NCBI GenBank assembly: GCA_030078075.1
Contig: CP119651.1
Coordinates: 412,501 to 476,500, forward strand
DNA from: Crithidia sp. LVH-60A
Lineage: Eukaryota > Euglenozoa > Kinetoplastea > Trypanosomatida > Trypanosomatidae
Direction of reading: 5' to 3'
DNA length: 64,000 bases
A model generated the notes under the pieces. That model worked only from the letters and a program-made list of their open reading frames with translations, was not told the DNA's origin and made no database searches. Shown one piece after another: positions 19,318 through 31,000 of this stretch (the first letter of the stretch is position 1; every line of letters starts with the position of its first letter). The translations under genes were made by a program, and so were the position numbers.

Positions 19318-20523
19318 GCTGTTGATGCACGTATCTGCCACTCCCCGAAACAACACAAGTGTTTTTTTTTCCTTGTAATCGTAGGTGCGTTGTTGTTGTC
19401 GTTGTTGACTTTGCTTTTTAATCTCAATCTTCTTGTGCCTTCTCAGCTGCGCGGGAAAGCTGCAGCGGCGCAATGCACAAGTAGAGGAGAGACTGAGAAA
19501 GAGGGTAAGATGTCAGTCAACAAAAAAATAAAACAGAGAAAGAAATAAAAAAAGATCTAGGGTGGATGTAACTAAAAGAAACAAAAACAAAGGGAAGAGA
19601 GAGAGAGAGAGAGACGAGCAGCGCTGGCAGGTCGAGGGAGGAGTAATAGATCGAAAGACGGGTGCGCTTGTGTGGGCACGCGCTTGAGTGTGTGCGGGTG
19701 TGTACTTGATGAGCGCCGGCACTTGACTTTGCTTTTTTACTGTTGTCGTGCCAAACTGTAGCAGCCTTTCGTCTTTACGTTCCTGTCGAGCAGTCTCTTC
19801 AGCGTGCAAAAGTGTGTGTGTTTGTAGTCGAGAGTTAAAAGGGCAAGAGAAGAGGGCAAAAGAAGAGGGAGAGAAATAGTTGTATTAGACACTTTATCCT
19901 GACAGCTTTCTCATACCTCCTGCTGCTTGCATGTATCGCAATACATTTTCTTATATTTCAATTGTCAAGGTCTTGCCACAATACGGCACGAATGCTGACC
20001 CTCCATCGAATAGCAAACGATCCACGTGACCAATCGTGTTTGTACTTCTTCCACTGCTGTCAGCACCCATGATGTGTGATGGAGAGGGAAATTTAGTTTC
20101 AATCTTTTTCGCTCTAATTTGCACTTCTCAGTGCACAGGCAGAACTCGACGTAGAAAACAGAAAAGGGAAAAAAGGACCCGGAAACATCATGCGCTGGAC
20201 TGTGTACATCCCTCTTGCTGCCGACGTACACCACAAGACGGCAAAGAAAGAAAAAAAAAAGAAAAAAAACAGGAAGCAGAGGGTGGAGAGTACATCGCAC
20301 CTTTTCCACGTCGAACAACAAGAAGAATGTGGATAAAAAAGAAGCGGGACGGCGCGCTGCTACTCCCCCTTTCGCCGCACTACAAGTACATCTATAAAAG
20401 GCAGCTGATATTTTTTTCTATTCCTCTCTCCGTCTCCTCCTTAGATGTTCATCATGTCTTTCATCAACATATGGTTACAGGACGGGAGAAGATATAGGAG
20501 GTCCCACGCCGGTACATTGATTC
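19318..20523. other. Intergenic region upstream of kinesin
   Basis: It holds the 3' flank of the 891-residue protein gene and the kinesin acceptor and leader. A (GA)n run lies at 19594-19614. No gene recognised. Confidence 0.45.
19572..19622 (-). promoter_or_regulatory. Predicted SL acceptor of kinesin
   Basis: On the minus strand a (CT)n tract and T-rich run end TTTCTTTTAG at 19573-19572, the first AG after the tract. The leader would be about 254 nt. Confidence 0.6.
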
Positions 20524-23199
20524 CTACGTCTTTCCTCCTCCGCGCGGCGTCAGCACCACAACCGGCGGCTCCACCGCTGCCCCGTCTCCCCTCCGCCGCT
20601 GCACCGCCTGCTGCGCTGACGTGCGCCGCTCCGACGGCGTCGACGTGTCTGCATCCACAACCTCGGTCGACGTTAAATGCGGCGTGGCACCGCGCACCGG
20701 AGAAGATTCGCTCGCAGACGCCGACAGCGGCCGTGGCTCCAGCTCACTCTTCGTCAGCGCTTCTTCTTCTCCACGCGCAGACACTGCTGGCTTTTCTGGC
20801 GGTTGTCCTTCTGCCTCGGCACGCACAGGGGGAGTAGCGGCAGCATCGTGCTGTGGCGTTGAAGGACCACGCGGCTTGCCGGTGCCTGGCCGCTCCACTG
20901 GGCCCGCGTGCTTCGCATCGTTGACGTCACCCAGTGAAGACGACGCAGAGGGGCCGTGGTGCGTGGATGGTGCGAGTGCGTACGGGGGCACGAAGGGCGG
21001 CGGCGGCACAGTGGCGGGCATCACAAAGCAGGAAGGTTCGATCGCCAGCTCCTCCGAGTCGGCACCGTCGCCGCGGTAGCTGCTGAGAAAGCCACTCGCA
21101 TTGATGGCTCCTCCTCCTCCTCCTGCCCCGGCTGCACCACCGGCGCCGGTGTAGCTAATTGGATTGTTGTAGAGCTTACCGCTGCTGCTGAGTTGGCTGC
21201 CTGGCAGACCTTCAGGCGTGAAGAGACCAGGCCACGGTCCGCTCAGGCCCTCGCCAGAGAGCAGAGCAGCAGCACCGCCTCCCTGCTGTGGTGTGGCAGT
21301 ACTGAGCGGTGGTGGTGGCATCGTTCCGCCGGCTGAGAAGCCGCGGTAAGGGCTGTTGGCGTTGGAGGAGAGCGAAGAGGTGTAAGAAGCACCAGATGAC
21401 GGCGGGTGCGGAGAGCTTCGATACCCACCACCGTTATTGTAGTTCGGCTGCTGCTGCTGCTGTTGCTGGTGGTTGTTGTGTTGGAAGAGAGGAGAGGGCA
21501 TTCCTGTTGTAAGATACGTTCCGGCACCACCCGCGCTTGCCGGCTGCGGCCCCATCGCCCACTGCGGCGGCGGCGGCGGTGGCGGTGTGTTGTGCGTGAT
21601 GGCCTTGTTCAGCTGCTGCGCCTCCAGCAGCAGTGCGATGTGGCGCAGCTCCTCGTGAATGACGTCCCCTTCGAGCTGAATGCGCTGCTGACGCTGCAGC
21701 ATGAACGGTGCGTAGTAGGGGCTCGATGAAGAAGAGGAGGGAGGAGGAGGGGTGATGCCCGCTCCACCGAGGCCGATGTTGGCGAAGTACTGCTGCGTGG
21801 GGTACATCCCGGGCGGCTGCATCGGCTGCTGCGGGAAGGGTTGGAGGCCGGAGGGAAAGGAGATGGGTGCGCGCTGGTCGAGAGGCAGCGCGGCATCACC
21901 GTCTCCACCAGTGTTGTGGTTGGGAGGAGAATTAGAAGGCTGCTTGTCCGTGTCCTTTGGCGGCGCTGTCTCCGCCTTCTCATCAGACAGCCCTTCCGCT
22001 TTCTCCGGCGTGGCGGCGTGTTGCTGCTGTTGCTGCGGTTGTTGTCGTCCGCGGTTCCGTCGCGCAGCCGCCTCGGCCTCCCGCCGCGCCTCTGTCTCCT
22101 TGCGTTGCTGCTCCAGCATCTCCTGGGCCGCACGTGGGCCCATCATCTTCAGCTCCTTCTCCCGCCTCTCCCGGTCCACCTCTGCCTGCTCACGCCGTGC
22201 AACCTCGTCGCGCTCGCGCCGCAGCCGGTCCTCGGCCTCGCGATCTTCTCGTATCTCACGCTCGCGCTCGGCTGCTTTGCGCTGGTGCTGTTCCAGCATC
22301 TGTCGCGCGTTCTCCTGCTGAAGCTCGATGGCGCGTTGCCGTGCCGCCATCTTCTCCTTGTGTCGATCCTCCAGGTCAGAGAGACCGTTGCTGCCCACAA
22401 CAAACCCGCCACCAGCAGCGCCACTCGTGCTCGGACGCGGGCTGCGCTGCGCGTTCGGCATCCCAGCACCGCCGCCGTTGTTATTGTTGTTGTTGTTCGC
22501 ACGCTGGGGTGAGAGAGGTGGCAGCACTGTTGGGCTGGTGCTGGGCCGTGCCCCATCTTCACGATAGCCACCATTGCCGCCATAAGGACTGTAGTTGTTG
22601 TTGTTGTTGTAGCCGTCCGGCACGTAGAGGAGGGGCGCAGCGCTCGGGGCAACGTTGCCGTGGAAGGTCAGCGGTGGCTTCGGTCGATAGACGGGCGGTA
22701 GCGGGCCGGGCAGATCGTTGAGCGGCGCGATGGGCGGCATGGCCGGCACCAACGACTGCGGTGCATACGCACCACCACCACCGCCAGAAGGAGGGTAGTA
22801 GAGTGCTGGGCTGTTGTTGAAGGCGCCGGCGTAGGCAGCAGGTGCGCCATACGGAGAGGCGTAGGGGCCGTTCTGGCTTGTCGGCGCGTTATCCCGCACA
22901 GGCACGAGTGCAGCGCCACCATCAGCTGGGGCACCCGTGATGGGGTTCAGCGGACGCGCGTTGCCGCGACGGCCACCGCCATTGTTGTTGTTGTGATTGT
23001 TATCGTCGTCGACAGCAAAAGGGGGCCGATGGCCACCGTTGTTCGCAGCGGCGGCGCGGCGTGGGTCGTAGTCGCCCTGCTGTCGCACGCGTATCTCCTC
23101 CTGCCCACTGTACGCGTCGCCGTTGAGCTTATAGATGTATTCCTCGTGCCCGATCTTGTCGGCCACCTGCTGCTTGCGGCGACGCTGCTCTCGTAACAT
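20524..23199 (-). CDS. Asn/Pro/Gln-rich coiled-coil protein, unknown
   Basis: I do not recognise this 891-residue protein. A basic N-terminus (about 1-50) leads to a Gly/Pro/Asn-rich region with poly-Asn runs near 198-203 and 235-241. A single long charged helix of Arg/Glu heptads at about 277-383 is probably a coiled coil or stable single helix. The C-terminal half is Pro/Ser/Gln-rich with a poly-Pro run and a Gln run. No catalytic motif, signal peptide or membrane span is visible. It lies between p28 dynein and kinesin, so a cytoskeletal scaffold is possible but is only inferred from context. Confidence 0.8.
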   Translation of the reverse strand: MLREQRRRKQQVADKIGHEEYIYKLNGDAYSGQEEIRVRQQGDYDPRRAAAANNGGHRPPFAVDDDNNHNNNNGGGRRGNARPLNPITGAPADGGAALVPVRDNAPTSQNGPYASPYGAPAAYAGAFNNSPALYYPPSGGGGGAYAPQSLVPAMPPIAPLNDLPGPLPPVYRPKPPLTFHGNVAPSAAPLLYVPDGYNNNNNYSPYGGNGGYREDGARPSTSPTVLPPLSPQRANNNNNNNGGGAGMPNAQRSPRPSTSGAAGGGFVVGSNGLSDLEDRHKEKMAARQRAIELQQENARQMLEQHQRKAAEREREIREDREAEDRLRRERDEVARREQAEVDRERREKELKMMGPRAAQEMLEQQRKETEARREAEAAARRNRGRQQPQQQQQHAATPEKAEGLSDEKAETAPPKDTDKQPSNSPPNHNTGGDGDAALPLDQRAPISFPSGLQPFPQQPMQPPGMYPTQQYFANIGLGGAGITPPPPSSSSSSPYYAPFMLQRQQRIQLEGDVIHEELRHIALLLEAQQLNKAITHNTPPPPPPPQWAMGPQPASAGGAGTYLTTGMPSPLFQHNNHQQQQQQQPNYNNGGGYRSSPHPPSSGASYTSSLSSNANSPYRGFSAGGTMPPPPLSTATPQQGGGAAALLSGEGLSGPWPGLFTPEGLPGSQLSSSGKLYNNPISYTGAGGAAGAGGGGGAINASGFLSSYRGDGADSEELAIEPSCFVMPATVPPPPFVPPYALAPSTHHGPSASSSLGDVNDAKHAGPVERPGTGKPRGPSTPQHDAAATPPVRAEAEGQPPEKPAVSARGEEEALTKSELEPRPLSASASESSPVRGATPHLTSTEVVDADTSTPSERRTSAQQAVQRRRGDGAAVEPPVVVLTPRGGGKT

Positions 23200-24397
23200 C
23201 TTTTTTTTTCTCTTCTCTTTTCTCTGGGCTGTAAGTCTCTCGTACTCTGCTATATCGTTGTGTGTGAAAACGTTTGGGTGTGTATGTGTGTATGAGAGCA
23301 GTTGGGTCTATGCGGCTGCTGACTCTTGGCGCAAGTAGAGGACCAAAACAGAAGTGACAAAAGAAAATTTTTGGCCTTTTTTTTGGAGGGTACGACAGCG
23401 CAAAATGATGCTGACAAGCTAGCACGTCGAAATCTCAAAAGCCTTTTTCTCCTTTTTTTTGTCACTCAAGTCTAAATAAGCTTAGGAAGCTGTGCTGCAG
23501 GGGAACAAAGAATCAGAGTATCAGATATCTACACGAGAAAAAAAAACGAAAAAATGAACTAATGAAGCAGCAGTAAAAAGAGGAAAGGAAAAAAAGATGA
23601 GGACAACACAAAAGAAAAATGAAGTGGTGACGAAGATACACAAAAGAGAGAGAGAAGATGAAGCTAGACGATGAAGGCGAGTGAGACTAATAAATGAGAA
23701 GCGCACAAACAAGAAAGAAAAAAATAATAGAGAAAAAGAGATGTAGCGAAATGTACGCACACGAAAGCGGCAATCAAGAGAGATAGAAAGAGAGGGAAGA
23801 AGATTCCAGAGGCGGCTCAACGAGTTCCAGGTGAACAGAAGGAACCACGTGTTTAATTTAAGAAACTCTTTTTTTTTCTCCCTGCAGCGGCTCAGGATGT
23901 CAAGTCAGGAAAGAAAAACCGCTATGTGGGGAAAGAAGAGGAGGAAGTGGGAGGGAAGAGAGAAGGAGTGAGAGACGGCAGTTGATGAGAAAGAAGAGGC
24001 GTATGTTATCAACACAAGAGAAGCTGGGAGTGAGCCGTTTTTGTATTAAAGTTTCTCTTTTCTGGAGTCGACAAATTCAGCCAATCACGTTTTACACGCT
24101 TTTACGCCAGCAGCGCGGAGGCCAAATGTGACGCATTTGTGGTCATAAGTCACGCGGGTGCGGCACAACACCGGCTGAGTTCATCTTTTAGGCAACACCG
24201 CGCTTTTTCGTACTGGTTGAAAAAGGGAGATATTCACGAAGGAACTAAGAGAAAAATGAATTTTATGTACATCGCAACACTGTATGTCACAGAAAAAAAG
24301 ATGCTGAGACTCGAGTCATGTTGCAGCAGGACCTGAGAAGACACGAGCCGAACATCACCAGCACCGCCACCTCTTCCCCACGTCCCACACGCAGTCT
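23200..24397. other. p28 to 891-aa gene intergenic region
   Basis: It should hold the p28 3' UTR. The minus strand is strongly T/C-rich at 23540-23810, a likely acceptor tract for the 891-residue gene. Its own leader next to the start is unusually purine-rich on the sense strand. No gene recognised. Confidence 0.45.
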
Positions 24398-25285
24398 CTA
24401 CTGTACACTGGGCGGTATCACAAGCTGCTGCTCCAGCTGAACTCGCTTCTGTGCCCCTTCCCGCTTCAGCTTCACCAGCGCGTCATTGTGCTTCTTGTTT
24501 GCAATCAGCACCTGTTCCTCCGCGTAGGCCTCGAACTCGCTGCACTGCTGACGCAAGTCCGCCTCCTCCTTCTCGAGCAGTTGCACGCGCTGCCGCAGCT
24601 GCTTCATGTCCTCCTCCACCTTCGTCACATCCTTCTCGCCCTTCAGCGCCAGACGGAACGCGTGACCGACGCGGCTCTCGAAGAGCCTGCGGTGTGAAGC
24701 CTGTGCGGCGACCCGCTCCGCATGCACGTGCAGCAGCAGCAGTCCCCGCTCCCAGCATTCGGCCGTCACCTGCCGCAACACCTCCAGCATGCACTCCGCC
24801 ACCAGCAGCGAGCGGATCGGGCTCGTGCCCGTTGTGCGGGCCTGATGCGCCTCCAGCTGGTTGCGCAGACGCGTCTGCGTCTCGGCCGCCTCGACACGCG
24901 ACGCGGGAAAGGGGCTCGCATGTTGCACCCACGTCACCCCACTCTCCGCATCTGTCCAGCGGCGTGGGGTGATGAAGCTGTCAATCACAACGCGCACGTT
25001 CGGGTCAACAACGCGCTCCTCCGCGCCGCAGCCGAGCGTGCGTCGCAGCTTGAGAGAGCGCTTCGCATCGCCGGGTGCGTACGGGACGTCGTAGCGGATC
25101 AGCGTCTCGGCCGGGTCTGCGGGGCCGCTGACGTCAATGAAGGACGTGGCGGTCTCGCGGTGATCGCGTGGGAGGAGTTGGAGAATAGACTCGTGCAGGT
25201 CCTTCGCGTCGACGTGAACGGTCGTCGTTGTAGTGCGTGGTGCGGCGCCACGACCGATGGAAGAGGATGCAGTGGTGGCAGACAT
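24398..25285 (-). CDS. Axonemal inner-arm dynein light chain p28
   Basis: This 295-residue protein is the p28/DNALI1 light (light-intermediate) chain of single-headed inner-arm dyneins, needed for flagellar beating. The family core is clear: PRRWTD near 108, QLEAHQARTTGTSPIRSLL at 143-161 and TAECWERGLLLLHVHAE at 174-190, which line up with human DNALI1 (TGICPVR and INCAERGLLLLRV). A coiled coil covers about 215-285. The N-terminal 80 residues are lineage-specific. The start at 25285 is the first ATG in the frame; the two codons before it begin with GTG. Neighbours are epsilon-tubulin upstream and the unknown coiled-coil protein downstream. Confidence 0.93.
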   Translation of the reverse strand: MSATTASSSIGRGAAPRTTTTTVHVDAKDLHESILQLLPRDHRETATSFIDVSGPADPAETLIRYDVPYAPGDAKRSLKLRRTLGCGAEERVVDPNVRVVIDSFITPRRWTDAESGVTWVQHASPFPASRVEAAETQTRLRNQLEAHQARTTGTSPIRSLLVAECMLEVLRQVTAECWERGLLLLHVHAERVAAQASHRRLFESRVGHAFRLALKGEKDVTKVEEDMKQLRQRVQLLEKEEADLRQQCSEFEAYAEEQVLIANKKHNDALVKLKREGAQKRVQLEQQLVIPPSVQ

Positions 25286-25921
25286 GGTTGACACTATTGT
25301 AGCTCCAATCCGCTTGGTGTTTGTTTTTGTTTTGGCTTTAAAGCTTGTGAGAATATTGCGATGTGAGAAGTTATGCGTGTGTAAAATGGGAGAACGAGGT
25401 GCTAATTCACCCCGCTCCTACTGTGGAATGCAAAACAGAGCTTCGGCTGTGCGGCTGCAACCAAGGCGCTGAAATGAACAGGAAAGGAAGACATGCATAT
25501 TTTAAGGTGTGAGAGGAAGGGCAAAGTGAAGAAGACCGGGCATTAACACGTATCACACACATGCGTTGAGGTACGCACTGTTCACACATTGCTGGTGGAT
25601 GTTAGAGCTGCGCCTAAGTGGAGACCGCACCCCGACCGTCTTACTGTCGAGAAAACAAATAAATAATCCAGATGTGGAGAGAACAGCAAAGGAAAAAGCG
25701 TTTTCTATCAATATTTTATTTTCTTTTCGCTTGCATGTGTGTGCGGTGGTGACGTTATTATGCATCGAGTCTGCAGAGAGAGGGAGAGGAGCGAAAAAGC
25801 CAATCGACTACGGCAGCAGCGTACAGTCTGGGAAAAAAAAAATGTCTCTCAACAAAGTACTCCAAGAAACAGCAACACGGGAACACACACATCAGAGAAG
25901 TCCGGACGGGCGGTGGCTTGA
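25286..25921. other. Epsilon-tubulin to p28 intergenic region
   Basis: It contains only the expected 3' UTR and leader sequence. No gene or repeat of note. Confidence 0.4.
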
Positions 25922-27331
25922 CTACAAGTACACGAGATCCTTCATGGAACGCGGCACGTCTGCCGGCCGCGGCGCAGTGTCCAGGTAGGCGTAGTCGTCC
26001 ATCAGCGTGTGCAGCGTCTCCATCGTGTTGGCGAAGTACGCGGCAGACAGATACTGCTCGTAGTGATGCACGTGGGAGCGGACCGAGTAGAGGCGCTCAA
26101 ACTTCGACAGCATCCCCTCCACCTTGCCACGAATGGCACAGTTGTTCGCTAGCAGCAGCATCGAATCCTTGTGACCGAGTGGGCTGACACCGCAGAGCGC
26201 GGTCTTGAAGCCGTCCTCGTTCCAGTAAGGCATCTGCATCTGCTCGTGCAGCTTCCCAACGCCACGGGTTAGGTCCCCGACTGTCGTCTGCGGCCCGCGC
26301 GCGATGAGCGCGGTGGCTAAGGTGGTGCCAGCCTCTCGCGTCACCGCACTGCCCTCACCATGGCGGACATCGACAAACTGATGTGCCGGCTCCAAGCACG
26401 CGGCGATCATCGCGTCAATTGAGCGAGGCCCCACGGCGGCGTGCTTGCTGGAGACGCTCAGCGGAGCAATCGCCGCCGTCAGGAGGTGCAGACGGGGGTA
26501 GGGAACGAGATTCGTGGTGATCTCGTTGATGTCCATGTTCAGCGGCCCAGGGAAGCGCATCGCACAGGTCAGGTTGCTCAGCAGCTGCGCCACCAACCCG
26601 TTCATCGAGTCGTACGGCAGGCCACGCGTTGTTGTTGGTTGAGCAGCAGAGAAGGCGTGGGACTGCGGCACGCCGTTGGCCACCACGCCCTGCCCTTTGC
26701 GGCCGCCCAGCGCACGATCTGCCATACGAGCCAAGGCATCGTTGTCGATAGGAAGAACACAGTCCGCATGCTCCACCAGCTCCTTCAGCGAGAAGCAGCT
26801 GTTGTACGGCGCCGTCACCACGTCATCCACCTCGGAGGGCAGCACAACGGGGCAAATTCGAAAGACATGGGGGAACTCGTCCTCTAACATCCCCAGCACA
26901 CGAGTGCCAAGCCCCGACCCCGTGCCGCCGCTCAGCGAGTGCATCACGAAGAAGGACTGGATGCAGTCGCACTGCTCTACCTGGTTCCGCACAGCTTCCG
27001 CGATGGTGTCCACGTAGCGGTCGCCGTACTCCATGTGGCCCACTGCCCAGTTGTTACCCGCCCCACTCACGTCAGAGACAAAGAAGTTCGTGTCGAAGAT
27101 GTCCTTCAGCGGCCCACGCAGCATGGAGTGCAGTACGCCTTGCTCCATGTCCACAGCCACGCAGCGCGCCTTCAGAGCGTTGCTATTTTGACGATCTTGC
27201 AGAAACACGGCGTCGCGGGCCTCGGGGTACTGCGGGTTGGCCTTGTGCTCCTGCAGCATCACGTCGAACCAGCGCAGGCCGAGCTGGTTGCCGCACTGGC
27301 CGACCTGAACCGTTACGAGCTCGCGCGGCAT
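25922..27331 (-). CDS. Epsilon-tubulin
   Basis: This 469-residue tubulin-superfamily GTPase is epsilon-tubulin, a basal-body/centriole protein needed for maturation of triplet microtubules. It has GQCGNQ at 11-16, VSGAGNNWAVGH near 88-99, and a glycine-rich GTP loop that reads SGGTGSG at 134-140 instead of GGGTGSG. The segments CDCIQSFFVMHS, DEFPHVFRICPVVLPSEVDDV and ELVEHADCVLPIDN match epsilon rather than alpha, beta, gamma or delta. The start at 27331 is the first ATG; the five codons before it in frame begin with TTG. It lies upstream of p28. A weak acceptor AG is at 27351-27350. Confidence 0.95.
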   Translation of the reverse strand: MPRELVTVQVGQCGNQLGLRWFDVMLQEHKANPQYPEARDAVFLQDRQNSNALKARCVAVDMEQGVLHSMLRGPLKDIFDTNFFVSDVSGAGNNWAVGHMEYGDRYVDTIAEAVRNQVEQCDCIQSFFVMHSLSGGTGSGLGTRVLGMLEDEFPHVFRICPVVLPSEVDDVVTAPYNSCFSLKELVEHADCVLPIDNDALARMADRALGGRKGQGVVANGVPQSHAFSAAQPTTTRGLPYDSMNGLVAQLLSNLTCAMRFPGPLNMDINEITTNLVPYPRLHLLTAAIAPLSVSSKHAAVGPRSIDAMIAACLEPAHQFVDVRHGEGSAVTREAGTTLATALIARGPQTTVGDLTRGVGKLHEQMQMPYWNEDGFKTALCGVSPLGHKDSMLLLANNCAIRGKVEGMLSKFERLYSVRSHVHHYEQYLSAAYFANTMETLHTLMDDYAYLDTAPRPADVPRSMKDLVYL

Positions 27332-28041
27332 CTGACTCGTTGACAACGGCTATGTATGTGTGTATGTGTGTGCGCGTGTGTATGTGTTGTAAATGTATGA
27401 GCGTGACCTGTGTGTTCTTTGCCGTCTCCTTTATATCTGCGCTTTTCTAAAATCTAAGCCGCTACGTCTTCCCCCGTCCGCCAAGGAATAAAGAATGTGC
27501 GTGTGTGTGTGCGTGTGTGTGGCTCCGTCACAAACAACACAGCCTTTAAGTCCCTGTTGTCTGCCAGCTGATGCTCTACTGTCAGTGAACGCAAAAGCAG
27601 GTATGGGCAAAAAAATGAGCATTAAATAAAAAAACAATTAAAGGGCGAATAGCTAAGAGAGTTGTTGGCACAACTTGTAGGCCGCTATGTCTTCATAGGG
27701 CTCGTCGGAGAAGCAATGCGCACGGGTGTGGGCTGCAGTGACTCCGCACGTCTCACTCATCAGTGAACTCGAAGTCCCTTAAGACGTCGTCGTTCTCTTT
27801 ACCATTCATGGCGCCATCGACACTCGGCAGGAGCTAACCGCTCGCTCGGCTCTTTTTAATGTGATCACAGTGTCACAGCCCCACGCCAAGCATATTTTTT
27901 CTTGTGTTATCGTGTATTTTCTGCACCTACTCTGCAGCGTAAAGGCATTGAATGACACCAGCACCCTCGATGAGCCGCAAAACTAGAAATAAAAAGAAGG
28001 GAGAGTTCGAGCGATGCCACACGCACGCGCATGTCACCACG
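27332..28041. other. 1881-aa gene to epsilon-tubulin intergenic region
   Basis: GT-rich microsatellite-like runs lie at 27351-27390 and 27496-27521. The rest is presumed 3' UTR of the large upstream gene. No gene recognised. Confidence 0.45.
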
Positions 28042-31000
28042 TCAGAGGAAGTCGTCGCTCACCAACGCCGACCGCTGCCGTTGAACCGTAGCCACTGCCT
28101 CCTCCACTCGGTCCACCTTACTCGCCAACATTCCCTCCGCAGCCGTCAGACGGTTTAACAACTCCACCACCTTCCTCAGCTGTGGCGATGCCGCCTGACC
28201 CGTGCTCGCACTCTTGCCTCGTCCACCACGAGCACCAGCGCTTGAATATCCGCTCTGCACGTGTAGTCCCTTCGCGGCTGCCACCTGAGCCACCTCTCTC
28301 CGCTTCTCCGCGAGCTGCCGCTGTTGGGTTTGCAGCTGCGTCAAGGCACGCCGCAGCAACGACTCTTGCTGCGTCAGTGTGTCGAGCAAGTCTGCTTGGG
28401 CCGACCCACGCGAGGAGGAGGAGGAGGAAGCTTTGGAGGACGCTCGGCTGACCATCTGGTGCTGCCAGGCATCTTGCCGACTGCTGCTGCTACTGCCACT
28501 TCTGCGAACACGTGGAGAAGGAGAGTGGTGGCGGTGCGTGCCAACAACAATCGGCCTCCTCACCCCTTCCTTATTCTCAGAAGCGGAGTACGAGGCCTCG
28601 CGTTGGTTCACAGGGGACGAAGTAAAAGACCGGCGAGCATGCACACGCGCTTTTTGGTGCGGCCCGTCGTGCTTCCTGCTCTGTGACGGCATGGACTGTC
28701 CTCGCCGTGGAAGCGGAACGTGAGGATCAGACGCACCACTGCCACCACTACTACTGGTGTCGCTCTCTTCCTCCTCGTATTCCTCCAGACGGCTGCGGCG
28801 TGAGCGGCTGCGAGGAGCAGCCACAGGAGACGTGGCGCTATCGACCCTCCTCATGTCGGGAGCCCTGCCAACAACACTGATGGCGCTGCTACGATTGATA
28901 TTAACGCTGAACGCCTCTCTTTCAACGTGCATGGAGGGACGAGGAAGTTTGCTCGTCGTGTAGTCTACAGCCGCATACGGAGACGCGTCGTAAGTGAAAG
29001 GACGCATCTCCGCCGAAGGAGAGCGAAGGGCACCCGCGTCACCATACACGCCACCTCTGCTGCCTTGGAAATCGTCATGCTCGCTGCGAAGTTGAACGTG
29101 CGTATTGAACCGAGTATCGGCGAGGCGCTGCAGTTGTGGCGGAGGTGGCGATGCGTGGTGCGCAGCAACAACAGCAGCAGCAGTGGTGGTGGCAGCTGTC
29201 GATGATGCGGCAGGTGTGGTGTTAAGCAGCGACGCGTAGGGCGGCGGTGGTGTTAGTGGGGAATACGCAGCGCTGCTGCCTTGCTCTGTTGCATGTGCGG
29301 CAGAGGGAGAGGAGGAGAAGAAAGAGGGGTGACAACGCTCACCGCTCTCGCCGACGTACCGTCCTGACGGTCCACTCACCTGACTTCCGCTGAACTCTTC
29401 TTCTCCGTATGACACCCCACCGTTCACTGCACCCCCACGCAGCGTCGTTCCATCACCCCGACTCTGCAGCAGGCGCCGCGCGTTCTGCAACACCTGCCGT
29501 GCCCGCAGCGCCGAGCCGCTCTTCTCCTCTCCGGCGTAGTGGGCAGCATTGGACGCAGTGCGATCCGTGTGAGAAATCGTGTCGTAGTACGAAGAAGAAG
29601 AAGAGGCGGCTTTCGCACCTCTCCTGCTGCCGTCTAAGGACGGGCGGACCGGCGCAGGTGCGAAAGCCTTGGATTGACTGCTACTACTACTGCTGTAGGG
29701 GTGCAGTGGCATCTGTGGTGGTGGTGATGATGGAGAAGGATCCAACTGCGCAGACCGACCGCCGTCTTCGCCATCCTCGCGTGGTGCTGCCGTCTGCGGT
29801 GACAATCCATTGCCTTCATGCGTGAGCGGTGCGCGAGCAGCAGCCGCGCCGTCGGACTCCTTCGCAACACTGGATGGTGGCCTCAACACCACCGCCGCTG
29901 GTGTAGTACTGCTCCGCCGCAGACGCTCGAAAATCGAGGCACGCTGCTGTCGGATAAGAGGCGACCTGCCCGAGGCCGGTACACGCTGCTGCAGCCCCCA
30001 CGCATTCTCCACGCCATCATCAAAGCACTTCAGAGGAGAGGAGCTATCAGCGGCGCTGACGGCGGGTGTTGCCGTCGTCTTCATCGCAGCCGCTGCCAAA
30101 GGCGGGCCTGCCGTGCTCGGTAGTGTGTGCTTGACGCGCCGCCAGTCCTCCCGGCAGAGCGCACCACCTCGCTGCGCGCGTCGCTCCGACAGAGCGCGGT
30201 CCACGAGGTACAGCAGCGCCTCTTCCTCCACCTGTGCTCCTCTTGCGTCGGTCATGAAAGGACCGCTCTCGTTGTTGCCCTTTGCCTCTCTCGTCTCTTG
30301 CAGAGGTGCTGACACGTCGCCGTAAATGAAGGCATTCCGCAGCGAGACGTGTTGTCTGTCACGCTCCGGCGGTGCAGCAACAGCAGTAGCAGCAGAGACG
30401 TCGGACAACTCTTCCGCTAGCCACAGCCGCTTCTTGAGCTGGATGGACTGCTGCTCAAGACGCGCAGCACGGGCCTCAGCGGCGGCCAGAGACGCGCGCA
30501 GCTCCTCGGTCTCTGCCTCGGATGTTTGACGTACTGGGTGGACCAATGCGGAGTGATGGCACTGCTGCTGCTGATGGTGGGGAGAAAGAGAAGCGCCACC
30601 AGCACCAGCTTTAGCCTCCAACCTCACTTCTGGTGTCCGCTTTTCTTCTTCCTCGTCTGCCTCTGCGGGCCGGCTGCTGCTGCTGCTGCGACTGCCGCGT
30701 AGCCCTTCTCTCACTCCCGCTTCCCTCTCTACTCGTGTGTGGCTATCCCGGCTACTGGCTCGACTGCAGCTGCTGGCGGCAGTTTCAGCCGCAGCGGTGG
30801 CCACCGACACGACCTCGTCCAATGCCTCTCGCACGTCACGCTGCATCTGTTTGAGACTGCGCTGCTGCTCTGCACGTACCCGCTCCAGCTCCTTGTGCAG
30901 CGTGCGGGTAAGACGACGTTCAGTGGTCGTGCTGCGCCGGCGGTGGCGCTGGCGGCGCTGCTCGGACGTAATTTCAGACGCAGCATCTGAAGACGAAGAC

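Noticed and set aside
19318-19473. 52-codon N-terminal extension of the kinesin frame
   Set aside because: It has no ATG (it opens with TTG) and encodes Gln/Lys runs from an A-rich leader.
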